Shown: one piece after another, positions 8,503 through 18,328 of the stretch
Position numbering within the stretch: position 1 is the stretch's first letter
How the letters are laid out: each line of letters begins with the position of its first letter
Source of the DNA: Pseudomonas sp. SJZ074
Lineage (GTDB): Bacteria; Pseudomonadota; Gammaproteobacteria; Pseudomonadales; Pseudomonadaceae
Direction of reading: 5' to 3'
Length of the DNA stretch: 64,000 nucleotides
NCBI RefSeq assembly: GCF_007828215.1
Contig: NZ_VIUE01000005.1
Span: 186,001 to 250,000, forward strand
Made by a program: the position numbers and the translations under genes
Notes under the pieces: generated by a model
What the model was told of the DNA's origin: nothing
Database searches by the model: none
The model's input: only the letters and a program-made list of their open reading frames with translations

Positions 8503-9882
8503 TCAATCCAGTAGAGAAAGGGTGACCGGCGTCAGGTGATTGTCTTCGACCCTTACCAGCAATTCGCCTTCGCCGAGCCGGGCCGTCAGGCGCTGGCCGG
8601 TCTGGGTCTGTCCGGCACTGCGGATCGCATGGCCGCGTTCGTCCAGCAGAATGCTGTAGCCGCGGCCGAGGGTCGCCAGGGGGCTGACAATGTGCAGTGT
8701 CTGCATCTGGTTGTGCAATTGCACGCGTCGCGCTTTCAAGCCTTCGCGCATGGCCCGGGGCAGGCGTTCGGCCAGGCTGTCCAGGCGCTGGCGCAGCAGT
8801 GCCAGATGACGGCCCGGATGTTGGCCAGCCAGTCGGGTTTCCAGGCGGATCAGACGTTCGCGACGGGTATTGAGGCTGCGTTCGAAAGCCCGGCGCAGGC
8901 GCATGTCCAGGTCGTCCAGGCGCTGGGCTTGCTGGCGCAGGCGTTCACCGGGGTGACGCAATCGTCGGGTCAGGCCTTCGAGACGCAGTTGATCGCGCAT
9001 CAAGCGGTCACGCATACGCATCACCAGCCGCCGATGCAGGCTTTCAACCCTGCGCACCAGGTCACCGGCATCCGGCGCCAGCAGTTCAGCGGCGGCGGAT
9101 GGCGTCGGGGCGCGTACGTCGGCGACGAAATCGCTGATAGACACGTCAGTTTCATGGCCGACGGCGCTGACAATCGGTGTCACGCAGGCGTCCACGGCCC
9201 GGGCCACGGCTTCTTCATTGAAGCACCACAAGTCTTCCAGCGAACCGCCGCCTCGGGCCAGGATCAGCGCATCGAAGCCCCGGGCGTCCGCCAGTTTCAG
9301 CGCGCGGACGATCTGTGCGGTGGCTTCGCGACCCTGCACGGCGGTGGGGATCAGCGTCAGGGCAATCTGCGGCGCACGGCGACGGAACACGCTGATGATG
9401 TCGCGGATCACCGCGCCGGTGGGCGAACTGATGATGCCGATGCGTTGTGGATGGGCGGGCAGGGGCATCTTGCGCTCGGCGCTGAACAGGCCTTCGGCGC
9501 TGAGCTTTTCCTTCAAGGCATCGAAGGCCAGGCGCAGGGCACCGTCGCCGGCCGGCTCTACGGTGTCGAGAATCAACTGGTAGTCGCCACGGCCCTCGAA
9601 CAGCGAGACCTTGCCGCGTACCTTGACCGCCAACCCGTCCTTCAAGGTCTGGCGCACCCGCACGGCGTTCTGCCGGAACAGTGCACAACGCACCTGGGCA
9701 CCGCTGTCCTTGAGGGTGAAATACACATGGCCGGAGGCAGGGCGGGCGAGGTTGGAGATTTCGCCCTCGACCCAGATGTTGCTGAATACGTCTTCGAGCA
9801 ACACCCGCGCACGGCCATTGAGCTGGCTGACAGTCAGGACCTCACGGTCCAGGCCCAGGCGGGCAAAGGGATCTTTAATCAT
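8503..9882 (-). CDS. xseA: Exodeoxyribonuclease VII large subunit
   Basis: Catalytic subunit of ExoVII, which degrades single-stranded DNA to short oligonucleotides. The N-terminal OB-fold (LTVSQLNGRARVLLED, WVEGEISNLARPASGH) is followed by the catalytic domain with SPTGAVIRDI, ILARGGGSLEDLW and VGHETDVSISDFVAD. A long helical coiled-coil C-terminal region is rich in Arg and Leu. I chose the ATG at 9882 (MIKDPFARLGLDREVL), since the longer frame reads through REP sequence; a second ATG three codons upstream is also possible. 459 aa is usual. Confidence 0.95.
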   Translation of the reverse strand: MIKDPFARLGLDREVLTVSQLNGRARVLLEDVFSNIWVEGEISNLARPASGHVYFTLKDSGAQVRCALFRQNAVRVRQTLKDGLAVKVRGKVSLFEGRGDYQLILDTVEPAGDGALRLAFDALKEKLSAEGLFSAERKMPLPAHPQRIGIISSPTGAVIRDIISVFRRRAPQIALTLIPTAVQGREATAQIVRALKLADARGFDALILARGGGSLEDLWCFNEEAVARAVDACVTPIVSAVGHETDVSISDFVADVRAPTPSAAAELLAPDAGDLVRRVESLHRRLVMRMRDRLMRDQLRLEGLTRRLRHPGERLRQQAQRLDDLDMRLRRAFERSLNTRRERLIRLETRLAGQHPGRHLALLRQRLDSLAERLPRAMREGLKARRVQLHNQMQTLHIVSPLATLGRGYSILLDERGHAIRSAGQTQTGQRLTARLGEGELLVRVEDNHLTPVTLSLLD

Positions 9883-9950
9883 GGGCGGCATGATAAGGGC
9901 ATTTGTGGCTGAATCTCCATGAGTGCAAAGAATTAGAGCGCGTCGCCTTC

Positions 9951-10015
9951 TTCGCGAGCAAGCCCGCTCCCACAGGGTCCTACGCCGTCCTTGTGGGAGC
10001 GAGCCTGCTCGCGAT
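9951..10015. repeat. REP inverted pair (mixed subtypes)
   Basis: The left arm is the GCAAGCCCGCTC subtype, whereas the right arm is the GAGCGAGCCTGCTCGC subtype, so the pair is imperfect. It lies in the divergent gap between xseA and the TauE-like gene. Confidence 0.85.
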
Positions 10016-10098
10016 TGCAATGGTGAAGTCATCATAATTGCTGGATAAGCCTACGAGCTCTGGCTAAAGTCGCCGCTTCGTCAGCAAGGAAGTGCCGG

Positions 10099-10866
10099 AT
10101 GAACCTCTTCTCGTGGTTAGGCCAATGGGCATTCGCACCCACGGATTGGCTGGTGATCGGCCTTGCCATCGCCCTGGCCTACATTGTGTTCGGCATTGCC
10201 GGGTTCGGCACCGCTCTGGTAGCCGCGCCGATTCTGCTGCTGTTCCTGCCGCTGTCGAAAATCGTGCCGCTACTGGTGCTGCTGGATTTTGTCGCGGCGT
10301 TCGGCAACCTGCTGCCGTCGCGCAAGGATGTTGCCCGGCCGGAATTGCTGCGCTTGTTGCCGTGCATGGCGGTAGGTTGCACCCTGGGCGTGATTTTCCT
10401 GCTCAACCTCAAGTCTGACCTGCTGTTGCTGTTGATGGGCCTGTTCATCAGCGCTTATGCGATCTACAGCCTGTGGATAAAGACCCGGCCCGCGCAACTG
10501 TCGGCGCTGTGGGCGATCCCGATGGGCACGGTGGGCGGGATGTTCGGGGCCTTGTTCGGCAGCGGCGGCTTTTTATATGCAATCTATTTGAACAGCCGCT
10601 TGCCCAAGGAACCGGCCCGGGCCACCCAAAGCGCGCTGATCAGTTGCAGCACCGTGGTGCGCCTGAGTCTGTTCGCTGTCGCGGGCGTGTATGCCGAACT
10701 ACCCTTGTTGGTACTGGCGCTGTGTTTATTGCCGGCCATGGCGCTGGGGCTGTGGATAGGGCGTCGCCTGACCATGAGGATGTCCCGCGAGACGTTCGTG
10801 CGTCTGGTGACGTGGCTGGTGCTTGCCAGTGGCCTCGCGCTGATCGGGCGCTACCTGAGCGCTTGA
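10099..10866 (+). CDS. TauE/SafE-type (UPF0721) membrane permease
   Basis: 255-aa polytopic inner-membrane protein with about seven to eight hydrophobic segments. It has the family features of an N-terminal GIAGFGTALVAAP repeat and a second internal repeat GGMFGALFGSGGF. Family members export sulfite, sulfoacetate or other organic anions; the substrate here cannot be read from the sequence. An AAGGA Shine-Dalgarno precedes the ATG. The next gene follows 68 bp downstream. Confidence 0.85.
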   Translation: MNLFSWLGQWAFAPTDWLVIGLAIALAYIVFGIAGFGTALVAAPILLLFLPLSKIVPLLVLLDFVAAFGNLLPSRKDVARPELLRLLPCMAVGCTLGVIFLLNLKSDLLLLLMGLFISAYAIYSLWIKTRPAQLSALWAIPMGTVGGMFGALFGSGGFLYAIYLNSRLPKEPARATQSALISCSTVVRLSLFAVAGVYAELPLLVLALCLLPAMALGLWIGRRLTMRMSRETFVRLVTWLVLASGLALIGRYLSA

Positions 10867-10934
10867 CCTGGCTCGGCCAGGGATTAAGCTGCCGGCCTCC
10901 CAGCGCATCGCAACGTAAACCGTCAGGCCGCATC

Positions 10935-11483
10935 ATGAATTCGCAAAGCATCATCGTTCCGAGAATCTCCACCCTGCCGGTCCATGAACCTCGGGCCCGG
11001 GCCATCGTGCGCTGGCTGGTGCGCAAGAATATCGTCGAGGAACAACTGACCACCTGCGCACGCACCGGCAATCGCATGGGCCACGCCATCGCCCCCGGCG
11101 CCCGCGAGGTGGTCCTGCAGCCTGATGCACTGCCATTCGGCGACGCGATCAACGGCCTGGAGATCATCACCAAGCGTTGCATCTATACGCCGGCCAAGGG
11201 TTTCCTTGAAGAGGCCGGCTGTGCCGAGTGCCGCAAAGAGGTCGGCGAGGCGCTGTTCGAAAGCCTGGAAGACTGGATGCCGGGTCGCACCGACAACTTC
11301 ACCTGCCCCGAATGCGGGCATGAAGACGACATCAACGGGTTCCTGTTCTTGCAGCCGTGCGCATTCTCCAACCTGGGGTTCATTTTCAATAACTGGCTGG
11401 AAGCGGGGTTCAAGCAGTCGTTTCTCGATGAGTTTGCTGATTGGCTGGACCAGCCGGTGAGTTGGGTTCGGGTGGAGCTGTAG
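10935..11483 (+). CDS. Conserved hypothetical protein with CxxC zinc-ribbon motifs
   Basis: 182 aa without membrane segment or signal. Residues about 94-97 (CAEC) and 122-125 (CPEC, in FTCPECGHED) suggest a zinc ribbon. There is no Walker A motif, so the label sugar ABC transporter ATPase that I recall for such pseudomonad proteins would be unsupported. I do not recognise a function. It lies between the TauE-like gene and guaB. The start MNSQSIIVPRI at 10935 is chosen because the longer frame merely runs through the preceding permease gene. Confidence 0.7.
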   Translation: MNSQSIIVPRISTLPVHEPRARAIVRWLVRKNIVEEQLTTCARTGNRMGHAIAPGAREVVLQPDALPFGDAINGLEIITKRCIYTPAKGFLEEAGCAECRKEVGEALFESLEDWMPGRTDNFTCPECGHEDDINGFLFLQPCAFSNLGFIFNNWLEAGFKQSFLDEFADWLDQPVSWVRVEL

Positions 11484-11556
11484 ATAGGCACACAGGATCT
11501 GTTGTGCGGCAAGGATTGTTGTGCTTTAGCTCCATCAATCAGCCCGCCAATAATAG

Positions 11557-13104
<1,548 letters not shown>

Positions 13105-13107
13105 CGC

Positions 13108-13215
13108 CTCGAGCTGCGAGTTAGGAGCTTCAAGCTACAAGCGATAGTGGTGCTGCAGCCGCTATCGCGTTCTACCCGATCAACTTGCAGCTTGCGGCTT
13201 GAAGCTTGCAGCTGC
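13108..13215. repeat. AGCTTCAAGCTGCAAGC-family inverted repeat between guaB and guaA
   Basis: The left half (GAGCTTCAAGCTACAAG) is complementary to the right half (CTTGCAGCTTGCGGCTTGAAG). A nested stem GCGATAG / CTATCGC sits in the centre. There is no T-run, so the guaBA operon is probably not interrupted but may carry a strong internal hairpin. Confidence 0.75.
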
Positions 13216-13230
13216 ATCAGAGAATGAGTC

Positions 13231-14808
13231 ATGGCCCTCGACATTCACGCTCACCGCATCCTGATCCTCGACTTCGGTTCCCAGTACACCCAACTGATTG
13301 CCCGCCGCGTGCGTGAAATCGGCGTGTACTGCGAATTGCATCCGTTCGACATGGATGACGAAGCGATTCGCGAGTTCGCTCCCAAAGGCGTCATCCTCGC
13401 CGGCGGCCCCGAGTCCGTGCACGAAGCCAACAGCCCGCGCTGCCCGCAAGCGGTGTTCGACCTGGGTGTACCGGTTTTCGGCATCTGCTACGGCATGCAG
13501 ACCATGGCCGAGCAGCTCGGTGGCAAGGTGGAAGGCTCCGACCTGCGTGAATTCGGCTATGCCCGCGTTGACGTGGTCGGCAAGAGCCGCCTGCTGGATG
13601 GCATCGAAGACCATGTCGACGCCGATGGCCTGTTCGGCCTGGACGTGTGGATGAGCCACGGTGACAAGGTCACCAGGATGCCGGAAGACTTCCACATCCT
13701 CGCCAGCACCCCGAGCTGCCCGATTGCCGGCATGTTCAGCGACGAGCGTCGCTACTACGGCGTGCAATTCCACCCGGAAGTGACCCACACCAAGCAGGGT
13801 GGCCGCATCCTGTCGCGCTTCATCCTCGACATCTGCGAATGCGAAGCCCTGTGGACACCGTCGAAAATCGCTGAAGACGCCATCGCCCAGGTGCGCGCCC
13901 AGGTCGGTACCGACAACGTACTGCTGGGTCTGTCCGGCGGTGTCGACTCCTCGGTAGTCGCCGCGCTGCTGCACAAGGCCATCGGTGATCAACTGACCTG
14001 CGTCTTCGTCGACAACGGCCTGCTGCGCCTGCACGAAGGCGAGCAAGTGATGGCCATGTTCGCCGAGAACATGGGCGTCAAGGTCATCCGCGCCAACGCC
14101 GAAGAGCAGTTCCTGGCCAACCTGGCCGGCGAATCCGACCCGGAGAAAAAGCGCAAGATCATCGGTCGTACCTTCATTGACGTGTTCGATGCCGAATCCT
14201 GCAAACTCGACAACATCAAGTACCTGGCCCAAGGCACCATCTACCCCGACGTGATCGAGTCGGCCGGCGCCAAGAGCGGCAAGGCCCACGTGATCAAGTC
14301 CCACCACAACGTCGGTGGCCTGCCGGAAGAAATGAACCTCAAGCTGGTTGAGCCGCTGCGCGAGCTGTTCAAGGACGAGGTTCGTCGCCTCGGCCTGGAA
14401 CTGGGCCTGCCGTACGACATGGTCTACCGCCACCCATTCCCGGGCCCGGGCCTGGGCGTGCGGATCCTCGGTGAAGTGAAGAAGGAATACGCCGACCTGC
14501 TGCGTCGCGCCGACCACATCTTCATCGAGGAACTGCGCAAGGCTGACTGGTACCACAAGGTCAGCCAGGCGTTCGTGGTGTTCCAGCCGGTGAAATCGGT
14601 TGGCGTGGTGGGCGATGGCCGTCGTTACGCCTGGGTCGTGGCCCTGCGTGCGGTGGAAACCATCGACTTCATGACCGCTCGTTGGGCACACCTGCCGTAC
14701 GAGCTGCTGGAAACCGTTTCCGGTCGCATTATCAACGAAATCGACGGTATCTCCCGCGTGACGTATGACGTGTCGAGCAAGCCGCCGGCGACGATTGAGT
14801 GGGAGTGA
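13231..14808 (+). CDS. guaA: GMP synthase (glutamine-hydrolysing) GuaA
   Basis: Converts XMP to GMP using ATP and glutamine. The N-terminal class I glutamine amidotransferase domain has Cys86 (GICYGMQ), His181 and Glu183 (FHPEV). The ATP pyrophosphatase domain has the P-loop SGGVDSS at 235-241, followed by the dimerisation domain ending in TIEWE. 525 aa is the standard length. The 3' end of guaA is a known integration site for genomic islands, and accessory genes do follow here, although no integrase or repeated 3' end was seen. Confidence 0.97.
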   Translation: MALDIHAHRILILDFGSQYTQLIARRVREIGVYCELHPFDMDDEAIREFAPKGVILAGGPESVHEANSPRCPQAVFDLGVPVFGICYGMQTMAEQLGGKVEGSDLREFGYARVDVVGKSRLLDGIEDHVDADGLFGLDVWMSHGDKVTRMPEDFHILASTPSCPIAGMFSDERRYYGVQFHPEVTHTKQGGRILSRFILDICECEALWTPSKIAEDAIAQVRAQVGTDNVLLGLSGGVDSSVVAALLHKAIGDQLTCVFVDNGLLRLHEGEQVMAMFAENMGVKVIRANAEEQFLANLAGESDPEKKRKIIGRTFIDVFDAESCKLDNIKYLAQGTIYPDVIESAGAKSGKAHVIKSHHNVGGLPEEMNLKLVEPLRELFKDEVRRLGLELGLPYDMVYRHPFPGPGLGVRILGEVKKEYADLLRRADHIFIEELRKADWYHKVSQAFVVFQPVKSVGVVGDGRRYAWVVALRAVETIDFMTARWAHLPYELLETVSGRIINEIDGISRVTYDVSSKPPATIEWE

Positions 14809-14852
14809 TCCCGCGTCTGGCATAGACCGGCACAAAGCGCATTGAAGTACTT

Positions 14853-14879
14853 AAAGCCCGCGTAACTGCGGGCTTTTTG
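14853..14879 (+). terminator. Intrinsic terminator of guaA
   Basis: Stem AAAGCCCGC (14853-14861), loop GTAACT, stem GCGGGCTTT (14868-14876) and then TT. Its symmetry lets it also serve the convergent tetR gene on the minus strand. Confidence 0.88.
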
Positions 14880-14884
14880 CATTT

Positions 14885-15544
14885 TCAGTCTGGCACTGTC
14901 TGGTCGGCGGCAGCTCGCGTCGCGTGCGCGGCGATAAACATGGCGACGGCCGACCGGCAATAGGATTCGATTTCGCTGTCGTCCTCTGCTCTCGCCTCAT
15001 CGAAGCGAGCGATGATCAGCAGATCGGATCCTTTGAAAAGCGCGGTAAACAAGCGGGCGGACTGGCGAGGATCGGGCACGTTCAGAACCGCCTTCGCGTG
15101 CAACTGACGCAACAGGGCCTCGATTTGGGCGATAACATAGGCGGGGCCGGCTTCGTATTGGCGTTGGCTTAACGTTTTTTGATTGGTTTTGTCGGCCGTG
15201 ATCATGGCTTCGACACTGCGTACGTCCGGGCTCAACAGCGTGCGAAGCAAGGTTGATCCCACCGCCATGAGCTGATCTTCGGCCGAGCCGTCGACGCCTT
15301 CAAAAAGGGCCTGTGGCGCAAACTGCTGGCAATGGACCGCGATGGCCGCGCTGAACAGCGCCTCCTTGTTCTCGAAGTGCCGATAGATGCTTAGCTTGGA
15401 TATCTTCGCCCGCTGGGCGACTTTGTCCATGGTCGTCGCTTGAAAACCCAATTCCACAAAGAGTTCGTACGCTGCGTCGATGATCGTTTGGCCAAGCGCT
15501 TCGTTGGCGGGCCGGCCGCGTCGGGCCTGGCTGTTTTCGGACAT
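14885..15544 (-). CDS. TetR/AcrR family transcriptional regulator
   Basis: 219 aa. The N-terminal TetR helix-turn-helix (residues about 15-60) includes IIDAAYELFVELGF, TTMDKVAQRAKISKLSIYRHFENKE in two adjoining pieces, followed by an all-helical ligand-binding domain. It is divergent from the flavoprotein gene with a 105-bp AT-rich gap that contains symmetric repeats, so it most likely represses that operon and itself, responding to an unknown small molecule. It is the first gene of the accessory block after guaA. Confidence 0.9.
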   Translation of the reverse strand: MSENSQARRGRPANEALGQTIIDAAYELFVELGFQATTMDKVAQRAKISKLSIYRHFENKEALFSAAIAVHCQQFAPQALFEGVDGSAEDQLMAVGSTLLRTLLSPDVRSVEAMITADKTNQKTLSQRQYEAGPAYVIAQIEALLRQLHAKAVLNVPDPRQSARLFTALFKGSDLLIIARFDEARAEDDSEIESYCRSAVAMFIAAHATRAAADQTVPD

Positions 15545-15547
15545 AAA

Positions 15548-15600
15548 AATTCCAGTACTTGACAGTATTCTAATTCTGGAATTATGGTACTTTAAAGTAT
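15548..15600. promoter_or_regulatory. Candidate TetR operators in the divergent promoter
   Basis: Two copies of the quasi-palindrome GTACTTnnnAGTAT lie at 15555-15568 and 15587-15600, exactly 32 bp (three helical turns) apart. An 8-bp perfect inverted repeat, AATTCCAG (15548-15555) and CTGGAATT (15576-15583), overlaps them. AT-rich -10-like stretches are embedded. Binding by the adjacent TetR is inferred from position and symmetry. Confidence 0.6.
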
Positions 15601-15649
15601 CTTAAAGCCGCAACCTATCTCCTCCACCCACAGCGCGGAGCCCATCACC

Positions 15650-16543
15650 ATGAATGACGTCATTATCATCGGCGGCAGCTTTGCCGGCCTCGCCGCCGCC
15701 CTGCAGCTCGGCCGTGCTCGCCGCAAGGTCACGGTTCTCGATACCGGCCTGCCGCGCAATCGCTTCGCTGGCCACTCCCATGGCCTGCTCGGCCACGATC
15801 ACAAGCCACCGCTGGACATCCTGGCAGAGGCGCGGCAGCAGTTGGCGCGCTACCCCACGATCAGACTGGTCAACGCCCGGGCCGAGAGCATCTCCGGCAC
15901 CATTGACCATTTCTCCGTCCTCACTGGCGATGGCGAATGTCTTGGGGCGCGCCGCTTGATCCTGAGCTATGGCGTCGTCGACCAGATGCCTGATGTTCCG
16001 GGCTTCGCCGAAAGCTGGGGCACGTCCATCGTGCCGTGTCCGTATTGCGACGGTTTTGAAAACGCCGGCCAGCATTGGGGCCTCGTCTGGTCCGGCCCGC
16101 AGGCGCACAATTATGTCAGGCTGTACCACGATTGGACTGACACGTTGACGGTCTTCGCCGATGGTCATGACATCCCGCCCGATATCCGGGCCGATCTGGC
16201 GCACCGCAACATATCTGTCGTCGATGGCCGGATCGTCGAGATCGCCCATCAAAAGGGTCATATCAGCACGGTCAATCTCGACACCAGCCCCAATGTCGCG
16301 GTCGACATCCTGTTCGCCCATCCGCGCAGCAAGCCGTGCACAAGCCTGCATGAATCACTGGGCCTCGCCACGGTGGATACGCCCGCCGGCATCGTCCTCA
16401 AAGTCGACGAGCGCCGCCAGACCAGCATGCCCGGCATCTACGCCGCCGGCGACCTCGCCACGCCATTTTTGCCCTCGGTCACCCAGGCATCATCGCAGGG
16501 CGCGATGGCGGGTATCTTCGCTCAGCAATCGATGCTGGTTTGA
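15650..16543 (+). CDS. FAD-dependent oxidoreductase, thioredoxin-reductase-like with CPYC
   Basis: 297-aa flavoprotein. The N-terminal FAD dinucleotide motif is IIIGGSFAGLAAA, a redox-active pair is at Cys130/Cys133 (CPYCDGFE), and the C-terminal FAD motif is YAAGDLA (Asp268). The central nucleotide-binding loop, where thioredoxin reductases have GxGxxA, reads WSGPQAHNY and looks degenerate for NADPH. That combination resembles GliT/HlmI-type dithiol oxidases more than housekeeping TrxB, but many uncharacterised relatives exist. It probably forms an operon with the methyltransferase 48 bp downstream. Confidence 0.8.
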   Translation: MNDVIIIGGSFAGLAAALQLGRARRKVTVLDTGLPRNRFAGHSHGLLGHDHKPPLDILAEARQQLARYPTIRLVNARAESISGTIDHFSVLTGDGECLGARRLILSYGVVDQMPDVPGFAESWGTSIVPCPYCDGFENAGQHWGLVWSGPQAHNYVRLYHDWTDTLTVFADGHDIPPDIRADLAHRNISVVDGRIVEIAHQKGHISTVNLDTSPNVAVDILFAHPRSKPCTSLHESLGLATVDTPAGIVLKVDERRQTSMPGIYAAGDLATPFLPSVTQASSQGAMAGIFAQQSMLV

Positions 16544-16591
16544 GCGCGCAGATTCCCGTCTATTAAGAACGAATCAGAACAGGGAGATCCC

Positions 16592-17455
16592 ATGACAGAG
16601 CAAAATGCCCATCAGGTTGCCGACTGGAATGGCCAAAGCGGGGAGTACTGGGCCGCCAACCAGGCTCGGCTGGACGCCATGATGGCGGTGTTCGGCCGGG
16701 CCGCGATCGAAGCCGCCGCGCCCGTCACGGACGAACGCGTGCTGGACGTCGGTTGCGGCGCGGGTGCGTCAAGTCTGGATCTGGCCGCTCGCGTCGGCGC
16801 GGGCGGCTATGTGCTGGGCGTGGACATCTCCGAACCGCTGATCGACCGAGCACGTGCGCTTGCGCCACAGGATACGCCGGTCCTGTTCCGAGTGGCCGAC
16901 GCCAGCAGCACCGAGCTGCCCGAGGGCGCGTTCGACATCCTGTTCTCGCGTTTCGGGGTGATGTTCTTCGAAGATCCGACTGGGGCGTTCGCCCATATGC
17001 GCCGCGCGCTTCGGCCGGGCGGGCGGGTCGCTTTCGTCTGCTGGCGCGGCGTGGCCGAGAACGATTGGGTGCGCCTGCCGATGGGGGCGATCAAGGACAT
17101 CGTCCCGCTACCCGCGCCGCCCGGTCCCGAAGCGCCCGGCCCATTCTCGTTCGGTGATCGGGGGCGGGTGATGCGTATCCTGACAGCGGCCGGCTTCACC
17201 GATATCACTATCACACCCTTTGATGCTTCCATCCCATTCGGCGAGGGCAAAACGCGGGACGCGGCGATCGACGACGCGGTGAGGATGGCGTTCGAGGGCG
17301 GCCCGCTGTCACTTGTGCTCGCTGATCAACCCGATGACATCCGCGCCCGAGCCTGGGCCGCGGCCCGTGCCGCCTTCGCGGGCCTCGCTGGCGAGAGGTC
17401 GGTGATGATCAACGGCGCGGCTTGGATCGTGATGGCGCGCAATCCGGCAAGCTGA
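16592..17455 (+). CDS. Class I SAM-dependent methyltransferase
   Basis: 287 aa, Rossmann-fold methyltransferase of the UbiE/type 11 group. Motif I VLDVGCGAG is at residues 50-58, the acidic motif II is GVDISEPLI, and FDILFSRFGVMFF and LRPGGRVAFVCWR complete the core. The substrate is unknown. A GGGAGA Shine-Dalgarno precedes the ATG. Co-direction and spacing with the CPYC flavoprotein, and the divergent TetR, suggest a three-gene inducible resistance or modification cassette. Confidence 0.85.
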   Translation: MTEQNAHQVADWNGQSGEYWAANQARLDAMMAVFGRAAIEAAAPVTDERVLDVGCGAGASSLDLAARVGAGGYVLGVDISEPLIDRARALAPQDTPVLFRVADASSTELPEGAFDILFSRFGVMFFEDPTGAFAHMRRALRPGGRVAFVCWRGVAENDWVRLPMGAIKDIVPLPAPPGPEAPGPFSFGDRGRVMRILTAAGFTDITITPFDASIPFGEGKTRDAAIDDAVRMAFEGGPLSLVLADQPDDIRARAWAAARAAFAGLAGERSVMINGAAWIVMARNPAS

Positions 17456-17477
17456 TAAGGATTAACTGGGGAGATGA

Positions 17478-17500
17478 CCCGCTGTGGAGCGGGCGTCTTT
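17478..17500 (+). terminator. Weak stem-loop terminator candidate after the methyltransferase
   Basis: CCCGCT (17478-17483), loop GTGG, AGCGGG (17488-17493), followed by CGTCTTT. A short stem with a poor T-run. Confidence 0.4.
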
Positions 17501-17839
17501 GGCCGGTCAGATTGATGTTCCCTCTGGCTTTAAAACCGCCATTTGCGAGCTGGAGACTTGGATCATGTTTAACCCTTTCCTCAGCTCTGGTGAGGATTGC
17601 TAGAAATAACTGTTTTTGTGCGTAACTCTTGTTTTCTAATCGTTTTTTTCCGAGCTTAATCGTTAGCTGACAAGATCAGGCGTAGCGCATCCTTTTTTCA
17701 ATACCCGAAAGCCGTCTTGTCCGCAGAGGCCCCTGCGGCATGAAGTTACCCATCTGGAGTTCCTCGCCCGTCTGTTGAAGAGTCCCGCTATCTGCGCAGC
17801 CATGCACGGGCGCGTGCAGCGTTAAAGGAGGTGGTCGAG
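17501..17839. other. Gene-poor, AT-richer junction sequence
   Basis: No complete gene is supported. From 17670 to 17825 the plus strand stays open in one frame (ending in LARLLKSPAICAAMHGRV) without a convincing start. The stop overlaps the AAAGGAGG ribosome-binding site of the next, decayed gene, so it may be the 3' stub of a lost upstream gene. I do not recognise it. Confidence 0.35.
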
Positions 17840-18048
17840 ATGCCTGATCAACAGGCATACCTGTGAGTCTGATCTGGTTCACCGTGTGGTCGAGCGTGGT
17901 GCATGGCGCGATCATGGCTGTGCAGTCCTTCGGTGTCGGAATGGACGGAATGAGCCACTACGGCCACTTGCTCGGCGATGTGCCTGCGTTGTTCGTTGTC
18001 GCGGCGGCGCTGGCGTTCTTCACGCCGCGGGGCGAGAAGGCGCGGTAG
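17840..18048 (+). pseudogene. Remnant of a small membrane protein gene (DUF6632-like)
   Basis: A strong SD (AAAGGAGG, 17824-17831) precedes an ATG at 17840 whose frame closes after eight codons (MPDQQAYL). In another frame, from 17863, 61 residues follow that look like the C-terminal half of a small integral membrane protein: SLIWFTVWSSVVHGAIMAV and GHLLGDVPALFVVAAALAF, both hydrophobic segments. The simplest reading is an internal deletion that joined the N-terminal codons to the C-terminal half out of frame. The family name is from memory and uncertain. Confidence 0.5.
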
Positions 18049-18328
18049 CTCACATCTTCCAACTACGACAGCAGTAAGTGACGACGGCGCCTGATGGTGC
18101 TGTCATCTTTCTCTACGATTTGCCGCCTTCACCCGCGCTTGGAAGCACCTATCATCGACCCGTTCGTCCCGCGGCAATCCGCTTGCATGGCTGGAGGTTA
18201 TGCATCCATGGATGCTGATGTTCGAGTGAGGAGTGATGGCGCAATAGTATTGAATTGTCGGGTCAACCAGATGAAACTTCAGACAACATGGACGTATCCA
18301 GGCATGAACGAGCCTGACTAAGGAATGT
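18049..18328. other. Non-coding gap upstream of the helicase
   Basis: No ORF with a credible start and ribosome-binding site was seen. The sequence is AT-richer than the core flanks and presumably contains the helicase promoter. AGGA at 18321-18324 is the probable ribosome-binding site. Confidence 0.4.

Noticed and set aside
10935..11483. Label as sugar ABC transporter ATPase
   Set aside because: No Walker A, Walker B or LSGGQ motif is present; only CxxC zinc-ribbon-like motifs are visible.
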